A DNA stretch of 64,000 nt from Leptodontidium sp. MPI-SDFR-AT-0119 (Eukaryota; Ascomycota; Leotiomycetes; Helotiales; Leptodontidiaceae), in contig JAHLEZ010000013.1 of the NCBI GenBank assembly GCA_020726505.1, positions 1,364,001 to 1,428,000 on the forward strand, written 5' to 3'. Below the pieces are notes generated by a model. It ran no database searches, was not told the DNA's origin, and saw nothing but the letters and a program-made list of their open reading frames with translations. Made by a program: the position numbers and the translations under genes. This document shows positions 1 through 12,900 of the stretch, piece by piece. Numbering within the stretch: position 1 is the stretch's first letter; each line of letters opens with the position of its first letter.

Positions 1-1306
1 TTAAGAAACTAGTTTATTGTCTTTATTTCGCGAAGTTCGTATACTTAATAAATTCTAGTAATTATAACTTTAGTTAAAGTGTAATCGTCTTTATAATAAA
101 AAATTAAAAAATTATTTATAAAGAATAATACAAATATCTTTCTCTTTTAATTAAAAAATATATAAGGTTCTTCTTTATTTATAATTAAATAAAGTTATAT
201 AAGAGTCTTAGTAAACTCCTTATATTATAAATAAAGAGAGTCCCTTATATTATATAATACTTAATTAACCTCGACGTATAAGCTATAAGAGCAATAACTA
301 TCTAGTAACTGACATAAGACTAGTGGCGAATCTTTAGTTTAAACTATATTAATAAATACGTTAATAACGTTAAATTACTATATTTCTAAGTTAAAATACG
401 CGGCTAAAGTTATAGCTAATCGAAAGCTCTTTAATACGAGGGTTACGGCGTATATTAAGAGTATAATAGCCTTGTCTTAGAGATCGCCTCGTATAACTAG
501 CCTTTATCGGCATCGAGAAATATAATTATCTAGAGCCTCTTTATAAGTAAAAACTTATATTAATAATATAAGTTTTATTAATTTAACTTCAGTTTCTTTT
601 ATAACTTTTTAATAGTCTCTAGATTTTAGGTTTTTGATTTCAAGCTCGGCGTCGGCCTTAAATTACTCTTCGAACTAATAATTTATTAAATCTTTCTAGG
701 ACCTTGGCTCCTTAAGAGTATTTTTCCAATAAACTCGAAATAACTTTATTTTTAAAGTACTTAAGCTAAAGTCTAGTACTAAAATCTTCTTTAATTCCTT
801 TAATTTAAGAAGAATTATTATAAAGATTACACTATATAATATAATAAGTTTTTCACCCCCTTAATCTTTAAATAAATAAAGAGTTATAAAGGAAGTATTA
901 AAATACTTAGAGATTACTTAATTAAAATTAATTATTATTACGCTTTATATTATTTCTATAGAACTTATAGTTATATAAATTAGTAAATTGGTTCTAGTGA
1001 TTTAATCACTTTTACGTTAATTATATACTCCTTTTTATAGTAGTTTACTTAGTCGTAAAGAGGCTTTAGTGATTCGCTTACTCTAGTGTTAGGGCTTTAC
1101 TCCCTTTAGTTTTAACTAACACTTTTTCTTAATTAAAGAGGCCTCTCTAATTCCGATTTACTTAATTAGTTTATTTTTACTTAATTTTATAGGAGAGGCT
1201 TTATTTATAGTAAGTATTATTAGCTCACTTATATACGCAAGGGCGTCATTTACTACTTAAGTAGGGGCTTCTTTTATTATAATAAGTAAATATATGTCGG
1301 AATTAT
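1..1306 (-). mobile_element. RIP-degraded Copia-D fragment, RT/RNase H side (continues off window)
   Basis: The reverse complement of this stretch aligns by eye, over hundreds of bases, with the reverse-transcriptase part of the Copia-D polyprotein at about 46700-47100, including the segment preceding the RT active-site region. It is more AT-rich than that copy and full of TAG/TAA codons, as expected for RIP. It is cut at the left by the window edge and interrupted at 1307 by a small LTR element, resuming at 3084. No functional protein can be made from it. Confidence 0.75.
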
Positions 1307-1466
1307 TGTTACGACAGGTAAGCCTCGGCTAGGTCAGGGGTCCGAAACAGGTCCGACTCCCCTCTAACTCCCTATATATATGGCTCCCTCCTGTAAAGTA
1401 GCTCTGTAGTTTTGTATTCTAAGTGTTAAGTCAACCTTCTGCGGCCACGGCTCTTATGTCGTGACA
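1307..1466 (+). repeat. 5' LTR of the gag-only element
   Basis: 160 bp with inverted termini TGTTACGACA / TGTCGTGACA. It contains a TATATATATGG-type TATA region around 1374-1383, a plausible promoter for the element. It matches the right LTR at all but about five positions, four of them transitions. Confidence 0.85.
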
Positions 1467-1879
1467 TTATACAAAACTCCTCTACGTGCGTCTAGAGTAT
1501 TTGCTGCTACTACTGTCGCTACTGTCCTTCTGCTACTCGATTGGATTAGAGTCGTTGATTCTATCGTCGATACCACCTACCTTACTCTCTACACGCATTC
1601 TCACCTATATACGACTCCTCCATATCTGGCCTGTTACCTCCGGTACTATATAATATAACACTTCCGAATTAAACCTTTTTCCTTGATTCCTTTCCTTTAT
1701 AAAATGGACTTCTAATAACAACTATAAGCTCTTCGCCAGTAATTCACTGACGAGCTCGCTTATAGAGACTCCTAAATCGATGCTCTCTCTTTAATAATTA
1801 CTTCTTTATAGAGCTCGTTGACCCTACTTTAGGAGTAAGTCCAAGTGCGATTAAAAGTAATTCTTAAGAGGCCTAAGCG

Positions 1880-2880
1880 TCGGCTCCTAGATCCTCTAAA
1901 GTTTGACGGCACCTAATTACACTACAATACTTGGCTAGCGCAACTTCAGCTCGTGCTTGGCGTCAATAGCGAGGCAATTAGCGATTCGCAAGCTCAATTT
2001 GCTTTTGTCTACTTACGGCTTGATTCCGGACTAGCTGCCCTTTGTCTAGAGCTCCTTAAACACGCTAACTTCACGAATACGTATAATTATTATTTGATTT
2101 TAGATTAACTTAATAGGCATAACGGAGTCGAAAACAAGGTTTAGCGAGCTAAGGCAAAGCTTTATAAGCTAGCTCAAACTAGTAGTTTCCACGGGTTCCT
2201 GATTTCCTTTAAAGTGACTCTTGGCGAAGTAGGAGGCTAGAATTGGGACGACGAGAGGAAAATCGACACTTTGCGGCCATGCCTTTCCGACTACCTCAAG
2301 CGTAAGCTTTAAGAGCACGACGTGTTAAGTATAACACCTTTAAAGTATCTTGAATTCGTCTCTCTTTGTAAGAGGTACGCATCGCAGTCAACTTTCCCTA
2401 CGGCTACACATGCTCCCGGCAACTCCGGAATAGGTCCGACTCAGTACCGCTCTTTGTACGACCCTCAAAAGGCCGACAAAATGGACCTTTTAATGATTAA
2501 CTCTATCGACGTAACTTCTCGATCCTCTTCTCCTGTAAGTGTTAATTGTTCCCGCTACTTCTGATGCGGATCGGTTGATCACTACGTCTCTGTTTGTCCG
2601 GTACCTCTACCGCGTTCTAAATCCCCTTAGGAACCGGTCTAAATACAATCGATTCAGCCCCGAGTCTGATTTTAGCTAACTCAAGTTAGTCGTATGATTT
2701 CTAAGGATATTACACGCTCCTCTCAGCTACTAGCTCATATATAACGCCAACCTACGAACGATATAAGCAGACAATTATTAAGCTTAGAGAGAGAGGTCAA
2801 TATTATAGGAGTCGATACTGTGCTTAAGACGCTTCTTAAATATAAGTATGAGAATGGTATCGAATCAGAGGAAGAGTGAG
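1880..2880 (+). pseudogene. Gag-like coding region of the small LTR element, decayed
   Basis: The plus strand reads as a fungal Gag: a segment with the motif KFDGT followed by HYNTWLAQLQLVLG, then a long helical region, then a stretch open from 2322 to 2564. After that comes a damaged CCHC zinc knuckle at about 2550-2600, where C-x4-H-x4-C is intact but the first pair of cysteines is hit (one TGC is now TAC and a neighbouring codon is TGA). The stops are of the C-to-T / G-to-A type. Gag would package the element RNA. There is no pol downstream, only a polypurine tract and the LTR. The gag assignment is from sequence style and position, not from a search. Confidence 0.6.
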
Positions 2881-2918
2881 AAGCACGAGGACGAGCTTCG
2901 GCTTCTTAGGGGGGGTAG

Positions 2919-3078
2919 TGTTACGACAAGTAAGCCTCGGCTAGGTCAGGGGTCCGAAACAGGTCCGACTCCCCTCTAACTCCCTATATATATGGCTCCC
3001 TCCTGTAGAGTAGCTCTGTAGTTTTGTATTCTAAGTGTTAAGTTAACCTTCTGCGGCCAAGGCTCTTGTGTCGTGACA
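2919..3078 (+). repeat. 3' LTR of the gag-only element
   Basis: 160-bp direct repeat of 1307-1466 with the same inverted ends. It is preceded by a GGGGGG-containing polypurine tract and followed by the target duplication ATTAT at 3079-3083. Confidence 0.85.
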
Positions 3079-3083
3079 ATTAT

Positions 3084-3627
3084 TACTTATAAATAAGTAT
3101 AATTCTTAAGTATAATAGCTAAGGGTATACTCGCGTTCTCTTTAAGCGGAAGTATACTTATACGTAGTAATTTATTTATAATTAAATCTATAAGAGGCAT
3201 TTAAGAGATACTAAAGCTCTAAATTAAAGTTAATATACTCTTTAAAGACTAAAATCTAAGATTTCTTTAAGCTTATAGTAAATTTGCTTTTTTATTACTC
3301 CCGAGTTTAGGAAGCTAAGAGTACTACTCGGCTCTTCGAGAGCTCTAGTTTTTATTAAGTTTATATTAAATAGTCCGATTTCCTCGAGGATTAATTTAAT
3401 GTCTTAAATCTTATCATTTTTAATAGCTTCTATTACGTCTTTAGCTTTAAAAACAAATAGACTAGCCTGTTTCTTGTACTTAGCTAAGTTAAAGAAGACG
3501 TTCTTGTCGAAGGTTATATTCTATAAGATAATGACTTAATATAAAATTAGCACTTAGATCTTATATATATTACTAGTAACGTAATTAATAAGATAGCCTA
3601 TATAAGCTTTAAGAAGTACCTTAAATG
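3084..3627 (-). mobile_element. Copia-D fragment continued
   Basis: The reverse complement matches the Copia-D internal sequence at roughly 45240-45760, the linker between integrase and reverse transcriptase, with scattered C-to-T and G-to-A changes. It continues the minus-strand Copia-D fragment of positions 1-1306 across the inserted small LTR element. It ends exactly where the Gypsy-A LTR begins (3628), so Gypsy-A inserted into this Copia copy. Confidence 0.75.
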
Positions 3628-3929
3628 TGTTACGGCTGGTAAGAGGTCAATACGGCGAGTTAACTCTAGCTTTATATTTAGGCCTAAAGTTACGCTTAGA
3701 ATCGAGAAGAAAAGACAAGGAGAAAAGAAAAGCTCTTTATAAGAGGGAGCTCGAGTATAAATATATAAAGGACCCTCTTAATAAGGCCTAGTGTAGTCGA
3801 GTGTTATTCACGTTAATATGTCGCAGGCTCGCCACTTAGTCTTCCCTATTAGGCTTAGTGCCGTCGCATAACTAGTAATGTTATAAGCTCGTGTTAGTTA
3901 GAATACGAGGCGTATTATAAGTTATTATA
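3628..3929 (-). repeat. 3' LTR of Gypsy-A (302 bp)
   Basis: 302-bp repeat, TGTTACGG at one end, with the other end RIP-altered from CGTAACA. It matches the better preserved solo copy at 55252-55553 and the inverted copy at 58498-58798. On the minus strand it directly follows the end of a chromodomain-type integrase and a polypurine run (AAGAGGGGGAAG, just above 3930). That makes it the 3' LTR of the minus-strand Gypsy element rather than a solo LTR. Confidence 0.8.
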
Positions 3930-4584
3930 TTACTTCCCCCTCTTAAAAAACTACGTTTACGTAATTATAACTATAATCGTATTATCTTTTAAGTCGTTAT
4001 AATTATTAATACTAACGTTATAAGCCTTTAGCCACTTTAAGAGAGCTCTTAGCGGGCCTTTAGTATTTAAATGCTTTAAGTAGAACTATTTAATTACATA
4101 TAAAGCTATTATAATATCTAAGTATAAGTATTACTTTAAGTCTTCGTCGGCGCTTAGTTACTTAATATAATAAAATAGCTTATATTATATAACCTTAGAG
4201 CTAAGGATGCCCTTAATTTCCCACTTATTTTACTTAAGTAATAGCTAAATAAGTGCCGGCGTAACTTTGATTTATTTTAGTAAGGGGTTATTAACGTACT
4301 TACAAAGCGAGTGCGAGTAGAAAACGGGATAAATTAATTAGTCCTTTAAGAGCTTAACTTTTTAACTTTCTCCTTCTTTAGCGATTACCTTAATAGAACT
4401 ATATTACTTATTAGAAAGTTTCCTTAAAAATCGGTCGATATTTTAGTTCCGAGTATCGACTATAATTAAGTCTCTGATATTTTAGTCGACGGCACGTCGC
4501 CCACGGTTCGCTAGTTATTTTATTTTCTCTTATTAATCCTTTAAGAACGATTATATGACTTTTATAACCTCCTTTATTTATAAT
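3930..4584 (-). pseudogene. Gypsy-A integrase C-terminus with chromodomain, RIP-degraded
   Basis: On the minus strand, through RIP stops, this reads as the tail of a Ty3/Gypsy integrase. There is an HPVF-like motif (IYPVFYSHSL), then a chromodomain-like block with W-E-I-K-G-I-L spacing, a DEDL segment and an aromatic position, and then an acidic tail ending FF-x-RG just before the LTR. Chromodomains in such integrases steer insertion to marked chromatin. The other half of the gene lies across the nested insertion at 24527-25230. The ending closely resembles the tail of the chromodomain gene at 38526-38993. Confidence 0.65.
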
Positions 4585-4589
4585 ACTAC

Positions 4590-4845
4590 TATTAGTCCAC
4601 AGGTCCTTGTATGAGTATACTTCAGTCTAAAAAAGGGGGTGCGGGTTAAAGTCAGGGGTTAGAGCTTAGCTGGACTAGTTTTGGTGGACATTTAGTAAGG
4701 TTTCGTAATATATAGTCTAGCTCTCTTCGCACTCTCTTAGAAAATATATAGATTTTAAACTACACTTTATTACTTTATTACTATATATATATTTAAAATA
4801 TATTTACACTTACGACGTAATATATAAATTAGTACTATATTAACA
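4590..4845 (+). repeat. 5' LTR of Copia-B
   Basis: 256 bp, starting TATTAG (RIP-altered from TGTTAG) and ending ATTAACA (CCGACA in the better preserved right LTR). It is homologous along its length to 24266-24521. The target duplication ACTAC precedes it. Confidence 0.85.
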
Positions 4846-7336
4846 TTAATTAATAATAAGCTTATATCGTTAACCTTATTATAAATAAAAAAGGTCTTAA
4901 GTTATAAAGCGGATTTTAAGCTTTAACTTAAGAATTACTTAATTATATTTTCCTTAAAGGATATTTTACCTTTTTTAGATCGTGAAGAAAAGGCAATTTC
5001 TCTCTTAAGACTCGACTAAGACTATTACACGTTAAAAAAGAGTTATTATAACACGATAGTTATTTTATAAAGATTATCAACTTAATATCCTTAAATCTAG
5101 AACTTTAGACCTTTAAGAAACTTATCTAAGAACCCACTAAATCACTTACGAATCGTATTTAATATAATAATAAATACTTTAAATTATACGAGAGCTAGAA
5201 TTAACTCTAAAAATATTTAATAACACAGTTATACTAAAAAAACACTAAATCTTAGCCTAGTTTTTATAAGAAATACAATAGTATACTCACAGAAGTTCCG
5301 TGAGTCCTTTTATAATAGCCGTATTAAGGGAGAATTCCTTTTTTAAGACTTTTAAGAGTATTTTAAGAGTTAAATAATAAAGGAGTTTAAATTAATTAAA
5401 GTTATAAAACGTATATACCTTAAGGACGAGTTATAAGCCTTTAGTATATTTATACAATAATAAAGGGGTCCGAAGACAATAGAGGCTTTAGTAAAGGCAG
5501 TATAAGTTAAGAAAAATTTATAACTAAAGGACTAAATAAAGATATAAATTCGGAATTACCTTAAATTAGTACTAAATTACATCCGGGAATTAGTCTCTCG
5601 CCTCCTACCGCCAATCTTAATAATATTTTAATAAAATTAACCCTTAATGTCTTCATAATACTAATTAAAAGTAATTATTTATTTTATAAAGGAAGACACT
5701 TCCTTAGAAAGATTAGGAATAAAACTTATAAAGACGATTTAATTATTAAGATCACTTAAGATCTCCCTTATTAAAAGAGATAAGGCTAATGATTTATATA
5801 ATATAACCCCACTTATAATCTTAAAAAAGGAGTTCTTATTTACTCTTAAAAGGGATCCCCTAAGTAATCTCTACTTATGAAAATTAAATAATTATACGTT
5901 ACTAAATCCTACACTAACGCTAGTAATATACCCACGGGACAAGTTATTACTACTATTTAAGGTTCCTAAGACTATTAGATTATATATAGAGCCGATTCGG
6001 CTATTATAATATATTATAAATCTATTAACCTTAGACTAAGCAAAATCGTTAATAAACCTTATTAAGATATACACTAAGGAGCTCTAATATAATAGAGACA
6101 AAGATTACTTAAATAAGAAGCTCTACATCTTTGCTGATTTATATTAAAGAGTATTAATTAAGACTAAAGTCTAAAACCGAGCTTTTCTGTCAATATTATA
6201 AGACAGAACTAGTTCGTATTACTACTAGTACTTCTAAAATAAGGGGTACTTATTTAATAAGCTTGTTAAGACAACTTATAAACACTTTAAAACAGAAGAG
6301 AGAGTTAATAAGTTCCTTAGCTAATAGTTTAATTTAACTTTCTTATTATTTTAAAATAAGCTTTATTAAACGGGAAAACCGGTATTAACTTAATTAAAGA
6401 ACTTCGCCAAGGAATTATAGAGTATTTAACTTAGCCTAAAGGACGATAATATACGGAACGATAAGACGCTCTATAATAAGCTCGTGTAAAGAGTAATAAG
6501 GAACCCCCTCTTTAAGATAGCCTTATTTAAGGTACCCCTTATTTTCTTTATATTAATAAATAGTCTTCGCTCCGCCGTCAGTGTTAAAGTAACTTACGAC
6601 TCAGGATCGAAGATAAGTAAGTACTCTAGATTTAATATAAATCGCCACTAATCTTATGTTATAAATAAGGCGGCTTATTACTTTAACTATAAAATAAAAT
6701 TTTCAAGTAGAAACAAACACAGAGATAAATTCTAGCTTATATTAGGCTATATAAAGTATATTATTTATAAGAAAGTAGATTACTATAATAATCGTTACTC
6801 TAATAAAGAGCAAGTAACGTCTAAGGCAAGATACTTCACAGCGCGTAAGGCCGAAGAAGTACAAGCCACAGATAAGACTTTTAGGAGCTACTTAGCTTAT
6901 ATTAAGGGAATCGACCCTAATTCGGACTAAAACTAGACTATATCCGGACACTACTCAGGAGGTTATTAAGATATAAATTCAGACACTTTAATAAATATTA
7001 ACGATTCTTTAAAAAGTTCCGATAATAATAATAGCAATAATATAATAAACTTCACGATTATATTTATAATAAGTAAGGTATAATATAATACACGGGAAGT
7101 TATAGGGCAACTTAAGAAGAAGAAGGCTACTTACATCTTAGAGAGTAAAATTAAGAGACCCGCTCTTAGTAAAGCCTATATAATATAATAAACAGATAGA
7201 TTCTTTTAAGGTCTATTAATTAATATAAGGGCATTTAATAAAAACACAAGAGGGATTAACTAATTACGAGCTTTATAGCAGATTTAAGATATTAAATTTA
7301 ACATTAATTAAGCGGGCTAGAGTCGGATTATATTTA
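4846..7336 (+). pseudogene. Copia-B gag region, RIP-degraded
   Basis: No open frame survives. Read through stops, the plus strand resembles a Copia Gag. At about 6750-6830 there is a zinc-knuckle remnant in which the cysteine codons have become tyrosines (TGT/TGC to TAT/TAC, the G-to-A form of RIP), while the spacing of a C-x2-C-x4-x-x4 knuckle is retained. The frame is broken at 7341 by insertion of Gypsy-C. Confidence 0.55.
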
Positions 7337-7340
7337 GTAT

Positions 7341-7559
7341 TATTAAGCGGCCATTAGGGCCAGCTTTCGTTATAAAGCCTAAGGCTTCTAAGGCATAAAC
7401 CAAACTGCCTCTAGGGTAGTATAAGAGGTCTTATTAAGTTATATTTTAGAAAAAAATAAAGACTTTTTCCACTTTATATTAAAGACCTAGTGCCTTAAAG
7501 GGTTTAGCCTTTAATGCTCTATACCTTATTCTAAAGTTTTCGTTTATACTCTCTTAATA
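7341..7559 (+). repeat. 5' LTR of Gypsy-C
   Basis: 219 bp and the same length as 19499-19717, matching throughout with mainly transition differences. It begins TATTAAGCGG (unmutated form TGTTAAGCGG) and ends CTCTTAATA. A GTAT duplication lies just outside. Confidence 0.85.
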
Positions 7560-8039
7560 TTAGTGACTTATATAAGGAGAAAATCGTACGATTTTGTCCT
7601 TATATAACTTATAAAGATATCTCGATTCGCAGGCAAGATTCGACGACTTTAATATAATAATATAATATTATTACCTTTATCTTCCTTAACTAAGGAACTT
7701 ACCTTCACACCTTAATAAACAATAATCTGTTAATAATAGTTCCGATTTCGGTGTTTAAATAGAGAATTCTGACGTTATAATATTATTTAGACCTATAGAC
7801 TATTAAATCTAATATCTCTAAACCGCGACGGAAATTAAGTGGACACTAAACCGAGATACACAATACTTAACTCGGGTATAGTCTTCGAGCCGAAGAGTCG
7901 GTAAGACGGGTTAAAACCCGAGAATAAGACTTAAACTAAATTAAAGTTACAGATTAACTAAACTTCTTAGGTTTAAAGTTTTACTTTGTATTAATTTTTA
8001 TTTATAATACGCTACTCGAAGTTACTAGGCAAATTCTAA

Positions 8040-9960
8040 TTTAAGTTAATCTTATTATTAGTAAAATTATTAAAAAAGGACTAGTAATCTGGGATCACGG
8101 ACTACTTATTAATAAAACACAACTATTTTATTATTAAGAGAAACGAAGTACCGCTTAATATATGTCTTTATCGCTTTTATTCTTCCTTAAGTTTTTTAAA
8201 GAGCTAAAGAACTCGAATAACGTAAAACTTAAACTTATAAAAATAAGACAACCTCTCTCCTCTTTAGATTCCTTTAACACGCTAATCTCGTTAAGTTTTT
8301 TAAATCCCTAAGACCCTATTAACGAACTTCTTAATTATACTCTTAAACTTAGTAATATTATTAATATAATTAACGTAGACTTTAAGTAATTCCTTAAAGG
8401 GAGGATGCCTCTTCCTAGCTTAGTAAGGATACTCCTCTTCTCTAGAGCGAACATTTCGGATTTTCTTAAACAATATAAGAAAATCTTTAAGAACTACGGG
8501 GTCTTAAAAGCCGATTAAGCGATACGTTTACCCCGATACTATAATAACTCCCGAAGGGATATCGTTAAAGCCTTACCCGAATAGAAGAATTAGGATTTTT
8601 AGAAGAACCTTATTAAAGCCCTAAAAGCTAAATTCTGTAAGTACGATCGTTAAAAATCCGCGATTTTATATACTTCTTACGAAAGTTAGTCATAACTAAA
8701 TATACTACTAAGGATCTTAAAGGCTATTATCGCTTATACTTATAAATTTCGGACTTCCTCTTAAATAAGAAAATTCTAAGTGAAGTAGACTAAGGGCGAA
8801 TATTCTTACTAAGACTCTTAAATAACGCGAGGAACAAAATTATTAAGTATTTTAAAGTCGACAAATCAGATCCCTTAATATATATTACCTATAATAAATT
8901 CCTAAAATATATCTTAAGGACTTATAAGAGTAAGTAAACTATTAATACTCTTTAATAAGAGAAGAAGCTTACTCGCGCTTATATATAAGAAATTTAAGAG
9001 CTAGTTAAAGAATATATTTAATAGCCCCTTATTACTAAAGTAGTAAAGAAGAGACTAATAATAATTCCCTTCCTTAATAAAGCTTCTTTAAGTATCGGAA
9101 AGGAAAAGCTTAAGGAACTTGTAATTAAAATAACTCGTTTAAAAATTAATCTTATTTATACTAAATTAAACAAATTACTAAGTGAAAGGACATATATACT
9201 TAAATTTGGACTTAAATCTTAAGCCCTTTTATAATACGTTTAATAAGGATAAATAATGCCTAGGTACTCTTAATAAAACGGCCGTAATAAAGTAGTGGAC
9301 TTAGGAGAAACCGTAGGGATTAATACAATGGGATATAGAAGAAATGCTTAATATAACTTTTGTAATAAATAATATAGGGCTTCCCCGTACGAATACAAAG
9401 ACCACTGTTTACTCTTTAATTACTTCGTTAATAATGAAGTTTGTTATATTAACGTTAAAGGGAAGTATTGTATTAGGCTATATACTCTAGACGCCCTGAC
9501 TCTTTAAAAAAGATAAGGATAAACTTAGCTAGCGGCAATTCGATTGAAAGTTGCGGGAATAGAATATAATAATAATCTAAAAGCCTAAAAAAAAATCATT
9601 TTATTTACGAGATTAAGAAACGCTCGAAGAAAGAATAACTATTTAATTCGAGATCTGAAACTAGTGCTTTAATACTAGTAATTAATAAGTGTAAGTAAGT
9701 TACTCTTAAAGAAAGTCTAGTAGTGTTTATTAGTACTATATTAGGGCCTAGAAGGAAACTAATTAGAGTTAAGAAGACGAGATTTACACGGGAAAAGGAT
9801 TATAAACTTATTATAGCTAAAGCTAACCGAGAGTTTAAAAGATTTAAAGAAGTAGAGGACGAAGATATAAATAATGCCTAACCTAAATCGGAAGTTTAAA
9901 TTATCGAGGAACCTTTAACTTCCGTAACTAAGAAAGTTAGTAACGCCTTAAAGAGGGAGA
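8040..9960 (+). pseudogene. Gypsy-C gag, RIP-degraded
   Basis: In frame 2 (first codon base congruent to 2 mod 3) the plus strand gives long stretches of sensible protein broken only by TAG/TAA. One segment begins LDSFNTLISLSF and another reads ANISDFLKQY, followed by a helical capsid-like region. A palindrome copy at 8084-8098 lies in the same frame. The position after the 5' LTR and before the pol homology supports Gag. No start codon can be fixed. Confidence 0.5.
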
Positions 9961-12900
9961 AGTAAATCGATCAATACACCTCGAATTTAACATAAGAATA
10001 GGCCGTTACTAGTATTATAAATTAGGAGATTTATATTAAGTTAAAAGACTTTTTTAGACTTTAATCTCGCTGAGACTATATAATTAATTGTTAAGTCCTT
10101 ATTGTGCCTATAAAAGGTAGATTCGATGTTTAAATTACCCGAATTAGTAATCTCTTAATGCGGGATTAAGAGGATCTCGAAGTGAGTCGGTTCTTTACTA
10201 GGACTATTAACTTGGCTAAAACACTTAAGACGTCTCCCGAGGATAAGGAAATCCTTATTAATACTATACTTAATATAACTAAATCATTAGAAATTACCTG
10301 GAAATAGCTATAAAAACCCCGAAAATTTAAGTTATAGTGAGAGGGAAAATCAAGAGTAAGGCCACTATCGATTATAAAGCGGAAATAAATGTAATATATT
10401 AACGTGTCACTAAGTTTATTAAGTTCCTAATCTTAAGTTATAAGGCCCTTATCTTCGTGACTATTACGGGAGATAAATTTATATTTAAAGGTTATATTAA
10501 GAATATTCTTATTAATATTAGAGGAATTAATAATTATTCGGATTTTATAATTATAACCGATTTTAATTATAATATCCTACTTAGAATACCCTTTATTCTA
10601 AAAAGTAAAATAAGTTTTAATTATCTAAAGAACGAAGTAATATAAGCCTTGTTTATAAATATAAAACGCACAGTTATTAATCGAGTAATTGTAGGAGGAG
10701 ACGTAGTTATATATAAAAATAAGACGGAAAACTCTTAACTAGTGTCCGGGCTAAGGAGGATACTAGTAGGGGAAGTGACTTAAGGAGGTTAAGATCGAGA
10801 GCAAGTACTTATAATCCGGGATTATTAGTTATAGAAAGTTAAAAAGGCGTTAAGGTTTTGTTTATAAGAAAGGGAATTAAGTGAAAAGTAATACGAAAAA
10901 GATAAGGGAAAACTAATAATCTAGGATTATTAAATAAGAAAAAGGAAACTAAGATTTTTACGTTTTAATTAAAAAAAAGTTAGAGGATTTTTTTTTATAA
11001 TAAACAATAAGGTACTTAAGGTAATAGTTTTTAAACCAACTAAGGTTAATATACTTTATAAACGAAAAGCTAATAAGGTTAGATTAGTAGACTTAAAGAA
11101 GTTAAAAGGGGATATACCCAGAGGAATTATTAATTAATTTAAGAAAGACGAGAAAGTTAGGCTACCGCGTATAAATAAGAAATTCGCCGAATTTATTATT
11201 AAAAGATTTTCGGACCTAAAACTTAGATACTAATTAACGTAAGAATAGTTTAATTAATTAATTATAAGAAAACACTTAACTTCGGAAAAGCGGGGGCTAT
11301 TATATAAAACGCTACTAAATCGAGAAGCGGCTTTAGCATTCGACTAGACACATTTAAGTAGGATCAAGGAAGATGTCTTACCCCCTCTGGAAATCAAAAC
11401 AATTCCTTATAAAGCCTAGTAAGAGAAGTCTTTTCTTGTTCTTAAAGCTTTATAAAAAAAAGGTTATTAATATACTAAAAGAGCGGCTTAAGTAAGGGAT
11501 TTTAGAATTCTATTATAAACCGTATAAGAACAAGTGGTTTCTTATAATTAAAAAGGAAAAAGGCTCTTATCGACTTATTATAACTATTATTAAAATAAAT
11601 AAAGTTATAGTTAAAAACGTAAACGTTTTACTAAATATTAATTAGTTTTCCACGGAATTTATTAATTTAATAATAGTATCACTAATTGACTTGTTTTTAG
11701 GGTATAATTAGTTTATCTTATATATAAGGTTAAGGGACATAACGGCAATCTATACTTCGATTAGGCTTTTACGTATAACTAGGCTTCCTTAAGGAGCGAT
11801 TAACTCTATTACTTAGTTCGTTCGAGTTATTTTAAAAATCCTTTTAAATTATATTCCCGAAGCGGCCTTACCTTATATAAACGATATTAAAGTAAAATGG
11901 TTTAAGTTATTTTATAATAATAAAGAGATCTTACTTAGGATTCGGCGCTTTATTATAAAATATATTTAAAATTTAAATAAAGTCTTAGTGAAGTTTAAGA
12001 GGATAAGAGCGACAGTTAGGCCTCGATCTTAGTATTATATAAAGGGTCTAAAAATTATTAAGTACGTTATAGACTATAATAAGTGACACTTAGAAATAGC
12101 TAAAGTCTTAAAGATTTATAAATAAAATTGCTATAATAACGTAATAGAAGCCAAGGCATTTATTAGGATAGTAATATATTACCGTCTTTAGATTAGGAAT
12201 TTCGCTATAATTATAGTACTAATCTACGCGATTATAAGGAAAGGTATTAAGTTTAGTTAGTTAGGGCTATAAAGAGAAGTTATATAAGCTCTTAAGGATG
12301 CTTTTCTTAACGCACCCGCCTTAATAAAGATTAAGTATAAGCCGATCGGAGGATTAATTATCTTAATAGTAGATATTAGCAAATTAAAATAAGAGGCGGT
12401 TTTATAATAACTAAATAACTAAGGGAAGCGACACTTAGTAAGGTTTAAAAGCGGTATATAAAACGTTATAGAAAGCTAATATAATGCCACAAAGCGGAAA
12501 TGCCGAAGGGCGCTTAAAGTAATAAAAAAAAAATAAAAAGCGAACTCTATAAGATTTATTTTATTCTTGAGACTGACGCTAAAGTACTAGTAAAGTAGCT
12601 AAATAAGGCGGCTAGTGATTTGTTAAGGGCCCTTCTAATTAATTAAATTACTTAAATACATTTAATAGACTTTAAAGTTAAGTATATTTTAGGGACTAAG
12701 AATACCGCGGCCGATAGATTATCTCGCTAAGGACGAATACACCCTTCGAACATCGCGAAGTAAAGTAAAAGTAATATTAATAAATAGATTATTAAAGAGT
12801 TAAGTTTAATTTCTGTCTTTAGCGTAACCAAGGGACTTATAATCCGGGATTATAGGGCTTTAAATCGGATTTTAGAAGTAAATTACTCGGACGCCTTAGA

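Larger units (their letters stand above)
1307..3078 (+). mobile_element. Complete small LTR retroelement, gag-only (non-autonomous)
   Basis: Two 160-bp direct repeats (1307-1466 and 2919-3078) begin TGTTACGACA and end TGTCGTGACA, which are inverted LTR termini. They are flanked by a 5-bp target duplication ATTAT (1302-1306 and 3079-3083). A G-rich polypurine tract lies just before the right LTR. The 1.45-kb interior reads as a gag-like protein and has no room for protease, integrase or reverse transcriptase, so the element must have been moved in trans. It is clearly less AT-rich than its surroundings and its LTRs differ at only about five positions, suggesting a later arrival than the host element. 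Confidence 0.85.

Noticed and set aside
1461..1658. Small open frame starting in the 5' LTR of the gag-only element
   Set aside because: Begins in the LTR end, has no motif and does not match the gag frame further down; at most a leader of the decayed gag.
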